Part shown: piece by piece, positions 10,771 through 20,015 of the stretch | Position numbering within the stretch: the stretch's first letter is position 1 | Layout of the letters: every line of letters starts with the position of its first letter | From: Saccharomycopsis phalli | Lineage: Eukaryota > Ascomycota > Saccharomycetes > Ascoideales > Saccharomycopsidaceae | DNA: 64,000 nucleotides | Assembly (NCBI GenBank): GCA_020342235.1 | Contig: CP073217.1 | Location: 744,001-808,000 of the forward strand | Direction: 5' to 3' | Program-made: the position numbers and the translations under genes | Notes under the pieces: generated by a model | What the model saw: the letters and a program-made list of their open reading frames with translations, nothing else | What the model was told of the DNA's origin: nothing | Database searches by the model: none

Positions 10771-10777
10771 ATCTCGC

Positions 10778-12127
10778 CTATTCCGCCCCCTTGTTAATCT
10801 GAATCTTCTTATCCTCGCCCCCACTAATAATCCCCGCGCTCTCATGCCAGTCAATCGCAAACACCTTTTCCCGGCCCTCCTCCTGCCGAATCAAAGTGTG
10901 CACACACCGCTCGGAACGAACGTCCCACAACTTCACCGTGCCGTCGTGCGACGCCGACGCAAACACATACTGGTTCTTTGGGTCTGCCGCCAAGTCCACC
11001 ACAAAGTTCTTGTGGCCCACCAACTGCTTGCTCACAATGCTGTCGGCCCGCGGATCATGGAGAAGAATGTGCCGCGCCGATGACCCCGTGGCAAGCATAT
11101 TCAACCCGGGAAGCTCCAACAACGAAAGAAGCGAGTATGATGTCGTCGCTGTGGTCACGTTCTGCCCCGTGACCATGTCCCAGGTCCTAATGGTGTGGTC
11201 CTGCGACACAGAATACCCAATCGAGGAGTGGTTTGCCGCAAACGCAACTGCTTCGACGGGCTGCTTGTGCGCTTCTAGCACCATGAGCGGCAGACGGCGC
11301 TTAACCGATTCGTCGGCGACCGCCAACTTGCGCCGTTTTTTCGCGGCAGTCGACGTCAAATTGTTCATCAACCGATCATGCTCGAGGGTCACCGGCTCCA
11401 TATCGCGGTGGTTCGTCGACCATACCGCCAAGTTGTGGTCGTACGACCCGGACAAGATCCGCCGGTCCTTCAAGCTAACCGCCACACTAACCACCGGCGC
11501 TTTGTGGCCCTCGAGAATCGCCACGGTATTTCCTTCCTCCGGCTCGTCGCCTGCGCGGTTCTTGACCTTCCACAAACGTAACAGCCGGTCGTTCCCCGCA
11601 GACACAATCCGGGTCTCTGAGATCCACGCGACAGCACGCACAGGAGCAGAGTGGCCCGTCAACTGTTTATCGACCTTGCCTCCAAGATCCCATGTCCGGA
11701 CGATCCCGTCGTACGAGCCGCTCAAGATCCGCGGCTCATAGACGTTGTCGTCGAGAATGTTCTCCTGCTTGATCACACGGAGCGCCGAAACCCAGTCGTC
11801 GTTGTCGAAGCTCGCAAGAAACATTGGCGGCACCTGTGACTTTTTGTACTCCACTGTGAGCAACACCTCGGACGAAAGCCCATTTTTGACAAGGTACGCG
11901 TCCAACGACTCACTGAGGAGCTCATTGTCAATCAAGAAATCAAACGGAACCGCCTTGGCGTCTTCCTGCTGGCGCTTCTGCTGGACCAAGAGATAGTTGA
12001 CAATCTCAGATAACCCGTACCGCTTCAACGACACAGGAACATACAATGCGCTGTCTGCCACTTGCAAGGACTCGTCCTGCTCCTTGGTAAAGAATTTTAT
12101 CTTCACTTGAGCCTTGTCTGAAGTCAT
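10778..12127 (-). CDS. YTM1: 60S ribosome biogenesis WD-repeat protein Ytm1
   Basis: A component of the Nop7-Erb1-Ytm1 (PeBoW) complex needed for pre-60S maturation in the nucleolus; its N-terminal domain is pulled off by the AAA+ ATPase Rea1. The 449-aa protein (yeast 460) has an N-terminal NLE/ubiquitin-like domain (residues about 5-95, VKIKFFTKEQ to LLTVEYKK). About seven WD repeats follow, with clear GH...WD signatures (for example GSYDGIVRTWDLGG, GSYDHNLAVW, SASHDGTVKLWDVR). The acidic MIDAS-contact loop expected in the N-domain is consistent with DFLIDNELL. The ATG at 12127 is the first and fits the family start. It is divergent from the neighbour at 12237, with about 110 bp between. 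Confidence 0.95.
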   Translation of the reverse strand: MTSDKAQVKIKFFTKEQDESLQVADSALYVPVSLKRYGLSEIVNYLLVQQKRQQEDAKAVPFDFLIDNELLSESLDAYLVKNGLSSEVLLTVEYKKSQVPPMFLASFDNDDWVSALRVIKQENILDDNVYEPRILSGSYDGIVRTWDLGGKVDKQLTGHSAPVRAVAWISETRIVSAGNDRLLRLWKVKNRAGDEPEEGNTVAILEGHKAPVVSVAVSLKDRRILSGSYDHNLAVWSTNHRDMEPVTLEHDRLMNNLTSTAAKKRRKLAVADESVKRRLPLMVLEAHKQPVEAVAFAANHSSIGYSVSQDHTIRTWDMVTGQNVTTATTSYSLLSLLELPGLNMLATGSSARHILLHDPRADSIVSKQLVGHKNFVVDLAADPKNQYVFASASHDGTVKLWDVRSERCVHTLIRQEEGREKVFAIDWHESAGIISGGEDKKIQINKGAE

Positions 12128-12236
12128 TGTGCACTGTGAAGGAAAAAAAAAAACTTTTTTATATCATCGCCCAATGGGGTATATGGGGGGTGCGTGGTGA
12201 TGTCAGCTCATCGGGTGCAAATAAATTTGAGGAGCC

Positions 12237-13907
12237 ATGTTTCGAGTGAGTGGTAATGTTATGAGCAAGCGTGTGTATATTCCAGCGGGGAGAAGGAATG
12301 GATTTTATGGAATGCCGTCGGTGGGTTTTTCCAGGGGGTTTTATTTGAGAAGTTGTATATATTTCCGGATCAAGAGGACGGGAGGAGAGAGTGAGAGGGA
12401 GAGGGAGAGGGAGAGGGAGAGGGACAAGAGAAGAGAGAGGGAGAGGGAGAGGGGAAAAGAAAAAGAATCAAGAGAAAGAATAGAAAAGCGAGAAAAGCGA
12501 GAGGAAAGAGAGGATGAGTATGATATAGATTTCATTACTCTAAGACGAAAGTTAAAGAGCAAAGTGAATGATTTGGAAAGCCGGGGCTTTTCTTCTGTGC
12601 ACAACGAAAAGTATATTGATGATATCAATGTCAAGTCAAAGGATATGAAATATGTCAAAAATGGGCATCAAATTGGGGATCGAGGTATAAAAGATGCAAA
12701 AGATTTATACAAAACTATAATACAAGGTGCAAATAACCCTGCAAATCAGGACCTGAATAAAACAAATCTATACAAAGAAAAGCCAATTGTCAATACAAAA
12801 CTCACGTCTCACCATCACCCAATTACTTTACATCACCCAATCACCTCACATCACCCAATCACCTCACATCACCCAATCACCTCACATCACCCAATCACCT
12901 CACATCACCCAATCACCTCACATCACCCAATCACCTCACATCACCCAATCACCTCACATCACCCAATCACCTCACATCACCCAATCACCTCACATCACCC
13001 AATCACCTCACATCACCCAATCACCTCACATCACCCAATCACCTCCCACCAAATCAAATCTCATCCCATCAATCCCGACACCAGTTGCCTTGGCGCATTC
13101 AAAGAACCAAGTTTCAACCCTTCCAATACAGAAATCACCACCAATATCCCAATCTCTCATCCAGGAAATCCTTCAGCCGAAAATGTGGAAAATCTTCGTG
13201 TCTACGACAAAAAGTTGCTTGGATCGCGTGATTCAGACCATGAAAATGCCCCAACACAACCGGGACGGTACAATGACAAAGGATCGTACGACAAGATCTT
13301 CCATGGAATAGACATGGATCGGACAAGTGACTTTTCAAAAGAAAGCCCCAGTCATTCTGAGCGGATCAATAGACTCGAGGCCATGGTAAAGTTGATGGAA
13401 AAAAAGCTCAATGTTTCCCAATCAATGACGCAGAATAATCCACCCGGTACTAATCCTGCCACTACAACCTCATTGGATACTCCATTGCAACGAGCCACGG
13501 TTCAGCGTGCCGAAAAGCTTCTTTCCAACCCAGAAAACATCCATCTTTTGGAGGAGTTGTTGGCCGACATCAAAAACACCAAGCGGCTTGAAAAGGAATC
13601 GGAGTTTCGCCAGATCCGCGCCTACGAATGGTCGCGCAACAAGATTCTCCGGCCACAACTTATATTTCCATTCTTCAGCAGCACCGACCTGAGGGGATAC
13701 TTTTCTTCCGTGGACCGTGATACTCGAGACTTGTTTCCACGGTATTCCAGAGACCTGCGCAAGTTTTCCATTGTGCGACGTTTCTTTGTGTTGGTTGGCA
13801 TGGCGTTTTTCAGCGTCTTGTCACTTGACATTTTCTTCCCCGACTTGCTCGAGGCAGATGAGCAGCATCGACGATACAAATTAGCAGATGCACAAGCGGA
13901 AACTTGA
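12237..13907 (+). CDS. Unrecognised protein with HHPITS repeats and a C-terminal membrane segment (556 aa)
   Basis: A single open frame from ATG 12237. The N-terminal 45 residues are basic and Ser/Arg/Phe-rich without acidic residues, consistent with a mitochondrial targeting sequence. An Arg/Glu-rich charged stretch (about 50-100, RERERE) follows, encoded by a purine-only repeat. Then come 13 copies of the six-residue unit HHPITS at about 193-270, encoded by an 18-bp minisatellite. The C-terminal third looks like normal folded sequence. It has a helical segment (AEKLLSNPENIHLLEELLADIKNTKRLEKE, about 415-450), then RAYEWSRNKILRPQLIFPFF, and one hydrophobic helix (RFFVLVGMAFFSVLSLDIFF) near the end. 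A mitochondrial inner-membrane protein is plausible but not proven. A GTGAGT 9 nt after the ATG could be a splice donor; I saw no matching branch/acceptor nearby. Confidence 0.6.
   Translation: MFRVSGNVMSKRVYIPAGRRNGFYGMPSVGFSRGFYLRSCIYFRIKRTGGESERERERERERDKRRERERERGKEKESRERIEKREKREEREDEYDIDFITLRRKLKSKVNDLESRGFSSVHNEKYIDDINVKSKDMKYVKNGHQIGDRGIKDAKDLYKTIIQGANNPANQDLNKTNLYKEKPIVNTKLTSHHHPITLHHPITSHHPITSHHPITSHHPITSHHPITSHHPITSHHPITSHHPITSHHPITSHHPITSHHPITSHHPITSHQIKSHPINPDTSCLGAFKEPSFNPSNTEITTNIPISHPGNPSAENVENLRVYDKKLLGSRDSDHENAPTQPGRYNDKGSYDKIFHGIDMDRTSDFSKESPSHSERINRLEAMVKLMEKKLNVSQSMTQNNPPGTNPATTTSLDTPLQRATVQRAEKLLSNPENIHLLEELLADIKNTKRLEKESEFRQIRAYEWSRNKILRPQLIFPFFSSTDLRGYFSSVDRDTRDLFPRYSRDLRKFSIVRRFFVLVGMAFFSVLSLDIFFPDLLEADEQHRRYKLADAQAET
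12813..13046 (+). repeat. Coding minisatellite, 18-bp unit x13
   Basis: Thirteen consecutive 18-bp units of catcacccaatcacctca. The first is degenerate, the last ends in c, and the internal eleven look identical. Because 18 is a multiple of 3, all three forward frames stay open through the array. The used frame reads His-His-Pro-Ile-Thr-Ser. Near-perfect identity implies recent expansion or homogenisation, so copy number probably varies between strains. Confidence 0.9.
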
Positions 13908-16394
13908 CTTGGGACAGGAACTATATGGAATTCACAGCAAGGTAGAATCGTCGAGTGTATTCGATGAGAAGTCGTATTGATGCAGTAGCACCAATGGGGA
14001 ATGTATAATGTGGTGTCGCCCCAATGGGGAATGCATAACGTGGTATCAACGGGTATCGGCGTATCTACTTTTCTTTTTTTGATTGTTTTGCAATTTCCAT
14101 TGCCGAATCTTGAGTTTCTCCTTTGTAAAACTGCAAAGGGTCCTGACTGTCAACGTTGGATGCAAGCATGGACAATTTCAGCGGTGAGGAATTTTGCAAT
14201 GTTACGACATTTATTTTTTTGACAAGACATGTCTGGATTTTTACAAATGGCGTTGTTTTTGACCAGACATGTCTGGCTTTGTACAAATGGCGTTGTTTTT
14301 TACCACGAGATATCCCACAAGCACCATTGTTGTCTCATTGTTTGTATCATATACATTTTACATTGAGGCGTGACAACTGGGATTGTGGTTGATGTAGGAA
14401 ATGGATTTTGAGTACTCTTGAATGACGGTTGACGTCATTGGCCAATAGTATGCGAAGGTATATTTGCTGTATGTCAACTATATTGTAGAAAAGGGTCGGT
14501 ATTGGGCATGTATGGAATGAGGTATACGTATTTTTACCATTTGAAGTTTGCCATGTCTGAAGAGATGCAGTGCATGGAGTCTGAAACAGCGTTGCTGAAT
14601 ATTTCTTGGCGGGAATTGGCAATTGGAATTGAGTAATTTGTGGAATGTAAAGTGGTATAGCGATGGGAAATGGTTGAAGTAGGTTGCGAATTGGTTGGAG
14701 TGGGTTGAGAATCGGATGGAGTGGGTTGAGAATTGACTGGAAATGGTTGCAATGGTTGAATATGAGTTGTAGAAGCATTCGTTATAAATAATGTATGCCT
14801 ATTACACTGAGTGGTATTTTTGTTCCTTCTGTATTGAGTAACTGGATGAATGTGAAAAAATTAATTGTTCAATTAGGGAAGGAACTGTTTTACTGATTAC
14901 CAAGATTGTAGCTCAATCCAAATGCTGATATCATCGATATCTTGTGCTTTCTACATTGTCATACATGATACTAATTGAACTGTAATGAAGAATAAGGTTT
15001 GCTCTAATATTTTTGTCACCCGGTTCGTCCTTTGATTCCTTTTGGAGAATTCAAACTTTCCCTTTTTAATTATCATTTCCTGTCTGACTCCAACTCCACA
15101 TTCCGGGTAGTAACGGCCCTTTCTTTTCAAGAATATATAGTCAGACTCTTGAATAGTCCAGCGAATGTATTTTAGCTATTTTACCAACTCGTATCCTAGT
15201 TGCTGTATTACATGAATAATAGTGAATTGCTTCAGCCACACGTTAAGCTCGTTAGAGGTTGTCTAGGTGTAGATTTGGAGTCGGAGTAATAAATTCCACT
15301 CAATAAACCGTCGATAATGTTCTTGTGAAAGTTGTGGTAACTTCTCCAGCAAAATACTGCTTGTACAGCCTGTAACTACAGCATGAGGGACTGGATTCTA
15401 CTCACATTGCTTGGGAATCTGAAAAGGTGATTTTGTTTAATCACCAAGAGGAATTACATTTTAACATTAAACAACAGGTATTAAAGGGGATGTTTTGAAT
15501 ATTCAGTGAGGTCTTGGAAATATTATTTTGTATTATTTTCCAGAATTTAGTCACAAGTCGCGTCCGAATCCAGTCAAAAATCGCACCCAAATCGAGTCCC
15601 AAATTATATCCCAAATTGCGTCCCAAATTGCATCCCAAATTGCGTCCCAAATTGCATCCAAAATGTGGTTCCAATCGCATTCAAAATGTGGTCCCACATC
15701 CAATCTAGTTCGCCACATCCAAATTGAGTGACAAATCTTATTCAAATATATTTCTTTGCGCCATCGGTGCCTGAGATGTGCAACACTTGCATTTCCTTGG
15801 CACGCTACCAAACATCACTCATTAATCCTACACTAAATGAGGAAGTGCACCTACGAAAAATCAAATCGCCATTCCCAATTAAGATAATTTCATTGTAATT
15901 TTCGCGCATCCTGAAAAATTTCGTGACTCATTTGAGAATTCTCGCTTATCGATCATCCGCCAATCGTTTTGATTTGTAATATCAACTGTCGCTAAACTGA
16001 AATGTAATCAAGACACTCAGTAATCGAGAGTATTATGTAATCAAGGACGCTCCCCAGAATCCTGTCACTGATAGAACCAATTAAAGCCAACTTCAATTGA
16101 CCAGTGTTGTATATTGCTTGGGCTGGTACCTTGTAATTTTCCGTCCCAATTTCCTGCCCCAATTCCACCGCCCGTTCCCCGCCCGTTCCCGCCTGTTTCC
16201 CGCCTGTTCCCAATTCTTGGAATATCCCAGACGCGATTTTGACTCGGAGCGACAGTGTTCCACAACGCAGTTACACATGTCACGCATTTCAGGCAGGTAT
16301 GATTACCGATTAGTTATCCCTTGAAAGAAGCACTTCCAGAACAACAAACTGCCAGTAATATAAAAGACCACAATTCCAATAGCATTGGCAGAAA
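13908..16394. other. 2.5-kb intergenic region with several short tandem repeats
   Basis: No gene recognised. Seen: two about 29-bp copies around ccaatggggaatg(t/c)ataa at about 13990-14046; an exact-period 40-bp duplication at 14221-14300; Asn/Pro/Leu-coding-like simple repeats of ttggttggagtggg at about 14680-14760; a GGTGATT/AATCACC hairpin at about 15425-15444; and 12-bp units of tcccaaattgc(a/g) at about 15597-15660. A cgcctgttcccaattcttgg segment with cccgcctgt repeats lies at about 16160-16215. Confidence 0.6.
14221..14300. repeat. 40-bp tandem duplication containing AGACATGTCT
   Basis: Two 40-bp units (14221-14260 and 14261-14300) differ at three or four positions. Each contains the perfect palindrome AGACATGTCT followed by acaaatggcgttgttttt. 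Paired palindromes at fixed spacing suggest two phased binding sites for a dimeric protein, but no gene starts close by, so function is open. Confidence 0.8.
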
Positions 16395-16844
16395 ATGTCA
16401 CATTATATCTACGACCCACAATATTTACCACTCGCCAATTGGACAACGTCACCAAGCAACGTCAAGGCCGAATCCAAGCAAAAGCAGATCCAATACATCA
16501 CCTGTTCAGTAGCAGACCCGTCGACAGGATATCAATGCTACAGATTCCCATTACTGGAGGTAAAGACCTGGACGGGATTGTACCGTTCCTTGGTACAGGC
16601 GTTTCCTCATCTTGAACCGTTGCTTGTGGAAGAGAATGTTACCATAGTGAACAACACCGAAGAGTACCGCATTCTTCCGTCGTATTGGCAGAATCAGGCA
16701 GTTGGCCTGATGTCTATAACCATTCATTTGCGAACCGGTTATCAAGAATATATGCAGTGGGCTGAGTTGGTGCGGAGGGGTAGTAGGCGGTACAAGGGTT
16801 CTAGAAGTGGGTACCCTTTTGGAAAACGGGTTAGATTTGCATGA
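16395..16844 (+). CDS. Small protein with a ubiquitin-like (ULD-type) domain
   Basis: A 149-aa protein from ATG 16395. Residues about 45-115 resemble the ubiquitin-like domain common in large filamentous-fungal proteins: a YRFPLLEVKTWTGLYRSL segment, a hydrophobic QAFPHL helix end, then EYRILPSYWQ (the family ILP..W motif) and a final MSITIHLR strand. In those fungi the core reads like C-TW-x-GM-...-ILP-x-VW-...-I-x-MHMW. The domain is of unknown biochemical role. Here it stands almost alone, with a short N-terminal leader and a basic tail (RRGSRRYKGSRSGYPFGKRVRF) that could bind nucleic acid or act as a nuclear signal. Assignment is from motif recall, not a search. Confidence 0.6.
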   Translation: MSHYIYDPQYLPLANWTTSPSNVKAESKQKQIQYITCSVADPSTGYQCYRFPLLEVKTWTGLYRSLVQAFPHLEPLLVEENVTIVNNTEEYRILPSYWQNQAVGLMSITIHLRTGYQEYMQWAELVRRGSRRYKGSRSGYPFGKRVRFA

Positions 16845-17622
16845 ATGATGGATGAGAAGATGGATGAGGAAGAAGAGGAGGAAATGGATGAGAAAATGTA
16901 AGAAGTATGGTGTATGTTAGAGGTGCATTATATCTCTTCATCCCGTCTCGTATCTCTCCATTTCCTCTCGTATCTCTCCATTTCCTCTCGTATCTCCTCA
17001 TCCCTTATCCCTCATCTGCTCATTCACATTCCTCATTTGCTCATTCCAACCTCAAGTTGCTCCGTGGAATATTCAGACCCTCGAGTTGCTCCATTAAAGT
17101 TCCACTTGCCGTTTTCAGTCTAGCGTGTGATCTCTTGCTACAAACTACCAAATCGCTACACGGAATCTACATCCCCTCTAGAATATTCCTCACAATATTC
17201 CTACAGTCATGTTTCTCATTGTCATGTTTTATATAGCCATTCAACCAGGCAATTCCGCATAAATAATATTTAAACAGTGTCTCACCCATGTAGAGTGCAT
17301 AAATGTGATGCAATGCGCGCGGTTCTACTTGTACAACCTCTGGCGCTATAAATCGTTAAATAAACTTCTGTCATCCCAATTCAAAAGGATTACACGGTAC
17401 CGCTAAAGCGTCCGCATATCACACAACGAAAACTATCGTGCCGCACGTCTCCATTAGAGAGTAGCCCCGCGGAAACGCAACGCCGCCCCACGCACGGGGT
17501 CCCACACACGGGGTCCCACACACACTGGCCCAATGGCCACGCCTCAAAATGTGAAGCCGCCATGTATATTCTCGTACCTTAACCGGTTAAATCACTCGCC
17601 AAGGACGGCTGTAGCCCCCGCC
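16845..17622. other. Intergenic, CT-rich minisatellite and short GC repeats
   Basis: Contains a 20-bp unit cgtatctctccatttcctct repeated about 2.5 times from 16949, then T/C-rich DNA. At about 17490-17525 three short copies of cacacacggggtcc occur. No gene seen. It is the 3' flank of both neighbours (convergent genes). Confidence 0.6.
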
Positions 17623-18102
17623 TCAAAAGTGATGCTGATGCACATACTTCTCGTGCCGCAGCCGGTTAAACTCGTTCTTAAACGCCTTGTCACACTGCGA
17701 ACACTTGAAACTATCCGAATCCCGTTCGTGAATCTTCCCGTGCCGCTTCAACGACCCCGAGGTACTGAACCCAATGTACTTGTAGGCACAATTGTCCACC
17801 CAACACTTGAACTCGTTTCTCGTCTTCAACTCGTCCAAATGCTTTGCGAGATCAATCACACTGCTAAACGTGCAGTTCTTCTTGCAGCTGGCAACACTGC
17901 ACCGGTAGCTGCCTTTTTTTTTCTTGGTCTTGTCCACTTTCCGGTCGCTGAGAAGCTGCGCCGTTAGCGGATATCGTTCGGCAGTAATCGCCGGCCCCAG
18001 CACAGGATGGCTCCCATGGAGCCTCAACGAGGGGTCCGGGTTTAGCAATTCGGCAATGGAGCAACGCCTATAGCCGCCGCCATTATAAAGTGAGCGTCCC
18101 AT
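17623..18102 (-). CDS. C2H2 zinc finger protein, probable transcription factor
   Basis: The start is the ATG at 18102, giving 159 aa. An N-terminal motif RRCSIAELLNPDPS is a short element often found in fungal regulators. The C-terminal 95 residues hold three zinc-finger-like units. The first (CSVASCKKNCTFSSVIDLAKH) lacks a clear second His. The second (CWVDNC, then 14 residues, H-x3-H) and the third (CSQC-x12-H-x4-H) are complete. The protein ends shortly after the last finger (YVHQHHF). A KKKKG basic stretch precedes the fingers. A nuclear DNA-binding role is inferred; the specific family is not recognised. Confidence 0.8.
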   Translation of the reverse strand: MGRSLYNGGGYRRCSIAELLNPDPSLRLHGSHPVLGPAITAERYPLTAQLLSDRKVDKTKKKKGSYRCSVASCKKNCTFSSVIDLAKHLDELKTRNEFKCWVDNCAYKYIGFSTSGSLKRHGKIHERDSDSFKCSQCDKAFKNEFNRLRHEKYVHQHHF

Positions 18103-18775
18103 AGTCAAGGGAAGAGAAGCAGTACTGGAGTTTGAGGTAAAAAATACAGCATGCTTGATCAAAGCACTAGCAACAAAGGGGATATATGTAGGGCGAGTCA
18201 GCAATGTAAATGTAAGTTGTAAAAATTACAAGCAGTCGTAGAGCCCTGACAGACGGATTACCAGATTGTCTTGGGTTTTTTTTTTTTGAGATATGGGTGT
18301 TATTTAATAGGCAAAAATTAAGGTTCTGAATGAGGAAGGATTATTATTAGGAGCAAGATTCTGCGCATAACAATTGCATAAGTGTAAATCTAAAACTAGG
18401 CAGAAATCAGAGGATTTCAAAGCAGGTGAATCTGCCCCAGTATACAAGCTTTACCTGCGGGGCACTGTAATGTTGTAAGCCTACATCTGCATCTCCTGCA
18501 CTGATGCTTAACTGGCCCAGTTTTAGCCGTATGACATGGCATAGCTCCTTCCAGTGTATCGCGAAAGGGGAATGTCCTCACTGCATAGGCTCTTGCGCTG
18601 CTAATCCTACATCTGATGTATTAGCCTCAAATGCCAGGTGTGATTTCCTCATTTTTGACCTCTACTTTGGAGAGGTTTTTTTTGCCCCCCCATGTGTTTT
18701 ATGTTTTTTTTTATGGTTTTTTTTTTTTTTTTTTTTTTATATTCATTCTTTTCTCTAATTCTCATTTTCATTCTT

Positions 18776-18810
<35 letters not shown>

Positions 18811-19217
18811 CATTTCCATTTCCATTTCCATTTCCATTTTTTTGTGTCTCTCATTTTTGTCACTGTTTTATTTTTATTTTTTTATTTTCTTATTTTATTC
18901 GTACTGTTTATTATTTTTTTTTATTATTTTTTTTTTTTTTTGAGTACAATCATCCTGTATACAAAGCACCATTATAGCGGAATTGTAAATATATACACAG
19001 TTACTCCACCTAAGGTACTCGGTACTCTTACCCTGAGACCCGAAAATATGGACGGGTGATCTTCGCCCCCCAATATCAATTGCAAGTACAAAAAAACCAA
19101 TTATATTCCAAGCGTTGAATCATGTTACAAGACAATTGTATTAAAATTCCGTCGTCAAACCCCACCCTCTGGCCAAAAAAAGAAGGACGATGTACGTGGG
19201 ACATTTTTATTTTTTGG
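18103..19217. other. Intergenic with poly-T tracts and a possible small RNA 3' end
   Basis: Long homopolymer runs of T dominate 18700-18950 (the longest nearly 30), along with repeats of attccatttccattt. Upstream, 18420-18686 is of balanced composition. It ends with catttttga (Sm-site-like), a hairpin ACCTCT/AGAGGT (18658-18676) and eight T residues, a layout seen at the 3' ends of some small nuclear RNAs. No protein gene seen. Confidence 0.5.
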
Positions 19218-19898
19218 TCAATTATTTCCCACTCCAGCCACAATGGCCTGTCCAGCCAATGGAATCATCACCCGCACTATATTCTTACTCTCCATAATCT
19301 TCATGAGTTGGCCATTGTCTGGTTTTGCCTTTAAACTTTTATACGCGGCCTCAAACTCGGCAAACTCGCTGCAGTCGCAAAACTCGTTGATCATCAGATC
19401 ATCGGGCAACATTTCCTCAAACCGGTACTCAAGACACTGAAGCAACGCAAATCGCCGGAACCCGCCCTCTAGACCCGGCTGATTCTTGAGCAAGTTATAG
19501 ATTGGCGATCTAATCTGATAATGCCGTATATCCGCCTCTTCTGCCGCGGTTAATTGCAACCCAACTTCTAATGGGGTCTCCGGCGCCTCTCCACGGCTTT
19601 CCAATGCCTTGTCGTTGAGAAACTTCTTCAACACCAATTTCTCTCGCCGCTTGCGCTCGAGCCGAAGATAGTCTAGTAACCGCTCATGGATCCGCACTGC
19701 ATGTGTTTCCTTTGCTTCGGAAAGCGCCTCGCCCTTGAAGGACAGTGTGATTGCTTCGATCTCCAGCGGCTTCAACTGGCTTCGCGCAGCGCTGATTTGC
19801 TCAAACACATGTATATTGTAGTCCAATGGCCAGTCTGGAACCTTGGCCAACTTCAGAATAGACTCGGAACTAAGAAGCTGGAAACTCACGTTGGACAT
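19218..19898 (-). CDS. Unrecognised helical protein (226 aa), divergent from frataxin
   Basis: The start is the ATG at 19898 (MSNVSFQLLSS). The composition is that of a normal folded soluble protein with no signal or membrane segment. Residues about 30-110 look like long amphipathic helices with a charged LLDYLRLERKRREKLVLKKFL stretch, possibly coiled coil. The C-terminal part contains an acidic, Cys-containing NEFCDCSEFAEFEAAYKSL segment, and the end is IPLAGQAIVAGVGNN. I do not recognise the family. It shares a promoter of about 117 bp with YFH1, a close divergent arrangement, which need not mean related function. Confidence 0.7.
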   Translation of the reverse strand: MSNVSFQLLSSESILKLAKVPDWPLDYNIHVFEQISAARSQLKPLEIEAITLSFKGEALSEAKETHAVRIHERLLDYLRLERKRREKLVLKKFLNDKALESRGEAPETPLEVGLQLTAAEEADIRHYQIRSPIYNLLKNQPGLEGGFRRFALLQCLEYRFEEMLPDDLMINEFCDCSEFAEFEAAYKSLKAKPDNGQLMKIMESKNIVRVMIPLAGQAIVAGVGNN

Positions 19899-20015
19899 TT
19901 TTATATGCTCCTCCACCTGCCAATGCTTCCATGCCCACAAACGCAAAACTTACCCGGCCATTCGCATCCGGGTTATCCTGCGGTTTTCCAGTGGTGCAGA
20001 TTGGCTTTCAAAACC

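Larger units (their letters stand above)
6324..10777. other. 4.4-kb gene desert: degraded repeats, GC-shifted tract, polypurine runs, 24-bp repeats
   Basis: No convincing protein gene is seen. Contents in order: 6940-7480, a degraded sequence resembling 56780-57260 (see repeat entry). 7660-7740, short repeats of the type ttcaaatggtcg/ccaaatggtcttcc. 8400-8520, T/A-rich repeats of attttaatcacc. 8590-9340, a tract visibly richer in G+C than its flanks, with no long frame (possible non-coding RNA). 9650-9830, purine-rich DNA with (gtgagaga)n and acaagacaag motifs. 10675-10770, four 24-bp repeats. Small open frames here have simple-repeat composition and were not accepted. Confidence 0.6.

Noticed and set aside
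12787-13311. Open frame with ITQSPH repeats overlapping the HHPITS array
   Set aside because: It is the shifted frame of an 18-bp minisatellite, which keeps all frames open. The main frame continues into normal-complexity sequence, this one does not.
14347-14778. 143-codon minus-strand frame rich in NPLHPI
   Set aside because: Encoded by the ttggttggagtggg simple repeats; no independent support.
15441-15811. Frames with NLGRNLGCNLG or SQIASQIA repeats
   Set aside because: Products of the 12-bp tcccaaattgc repeat.
18631-19059. Phe-rich open frames
   Set aside because: Translation of poly-T tracts.
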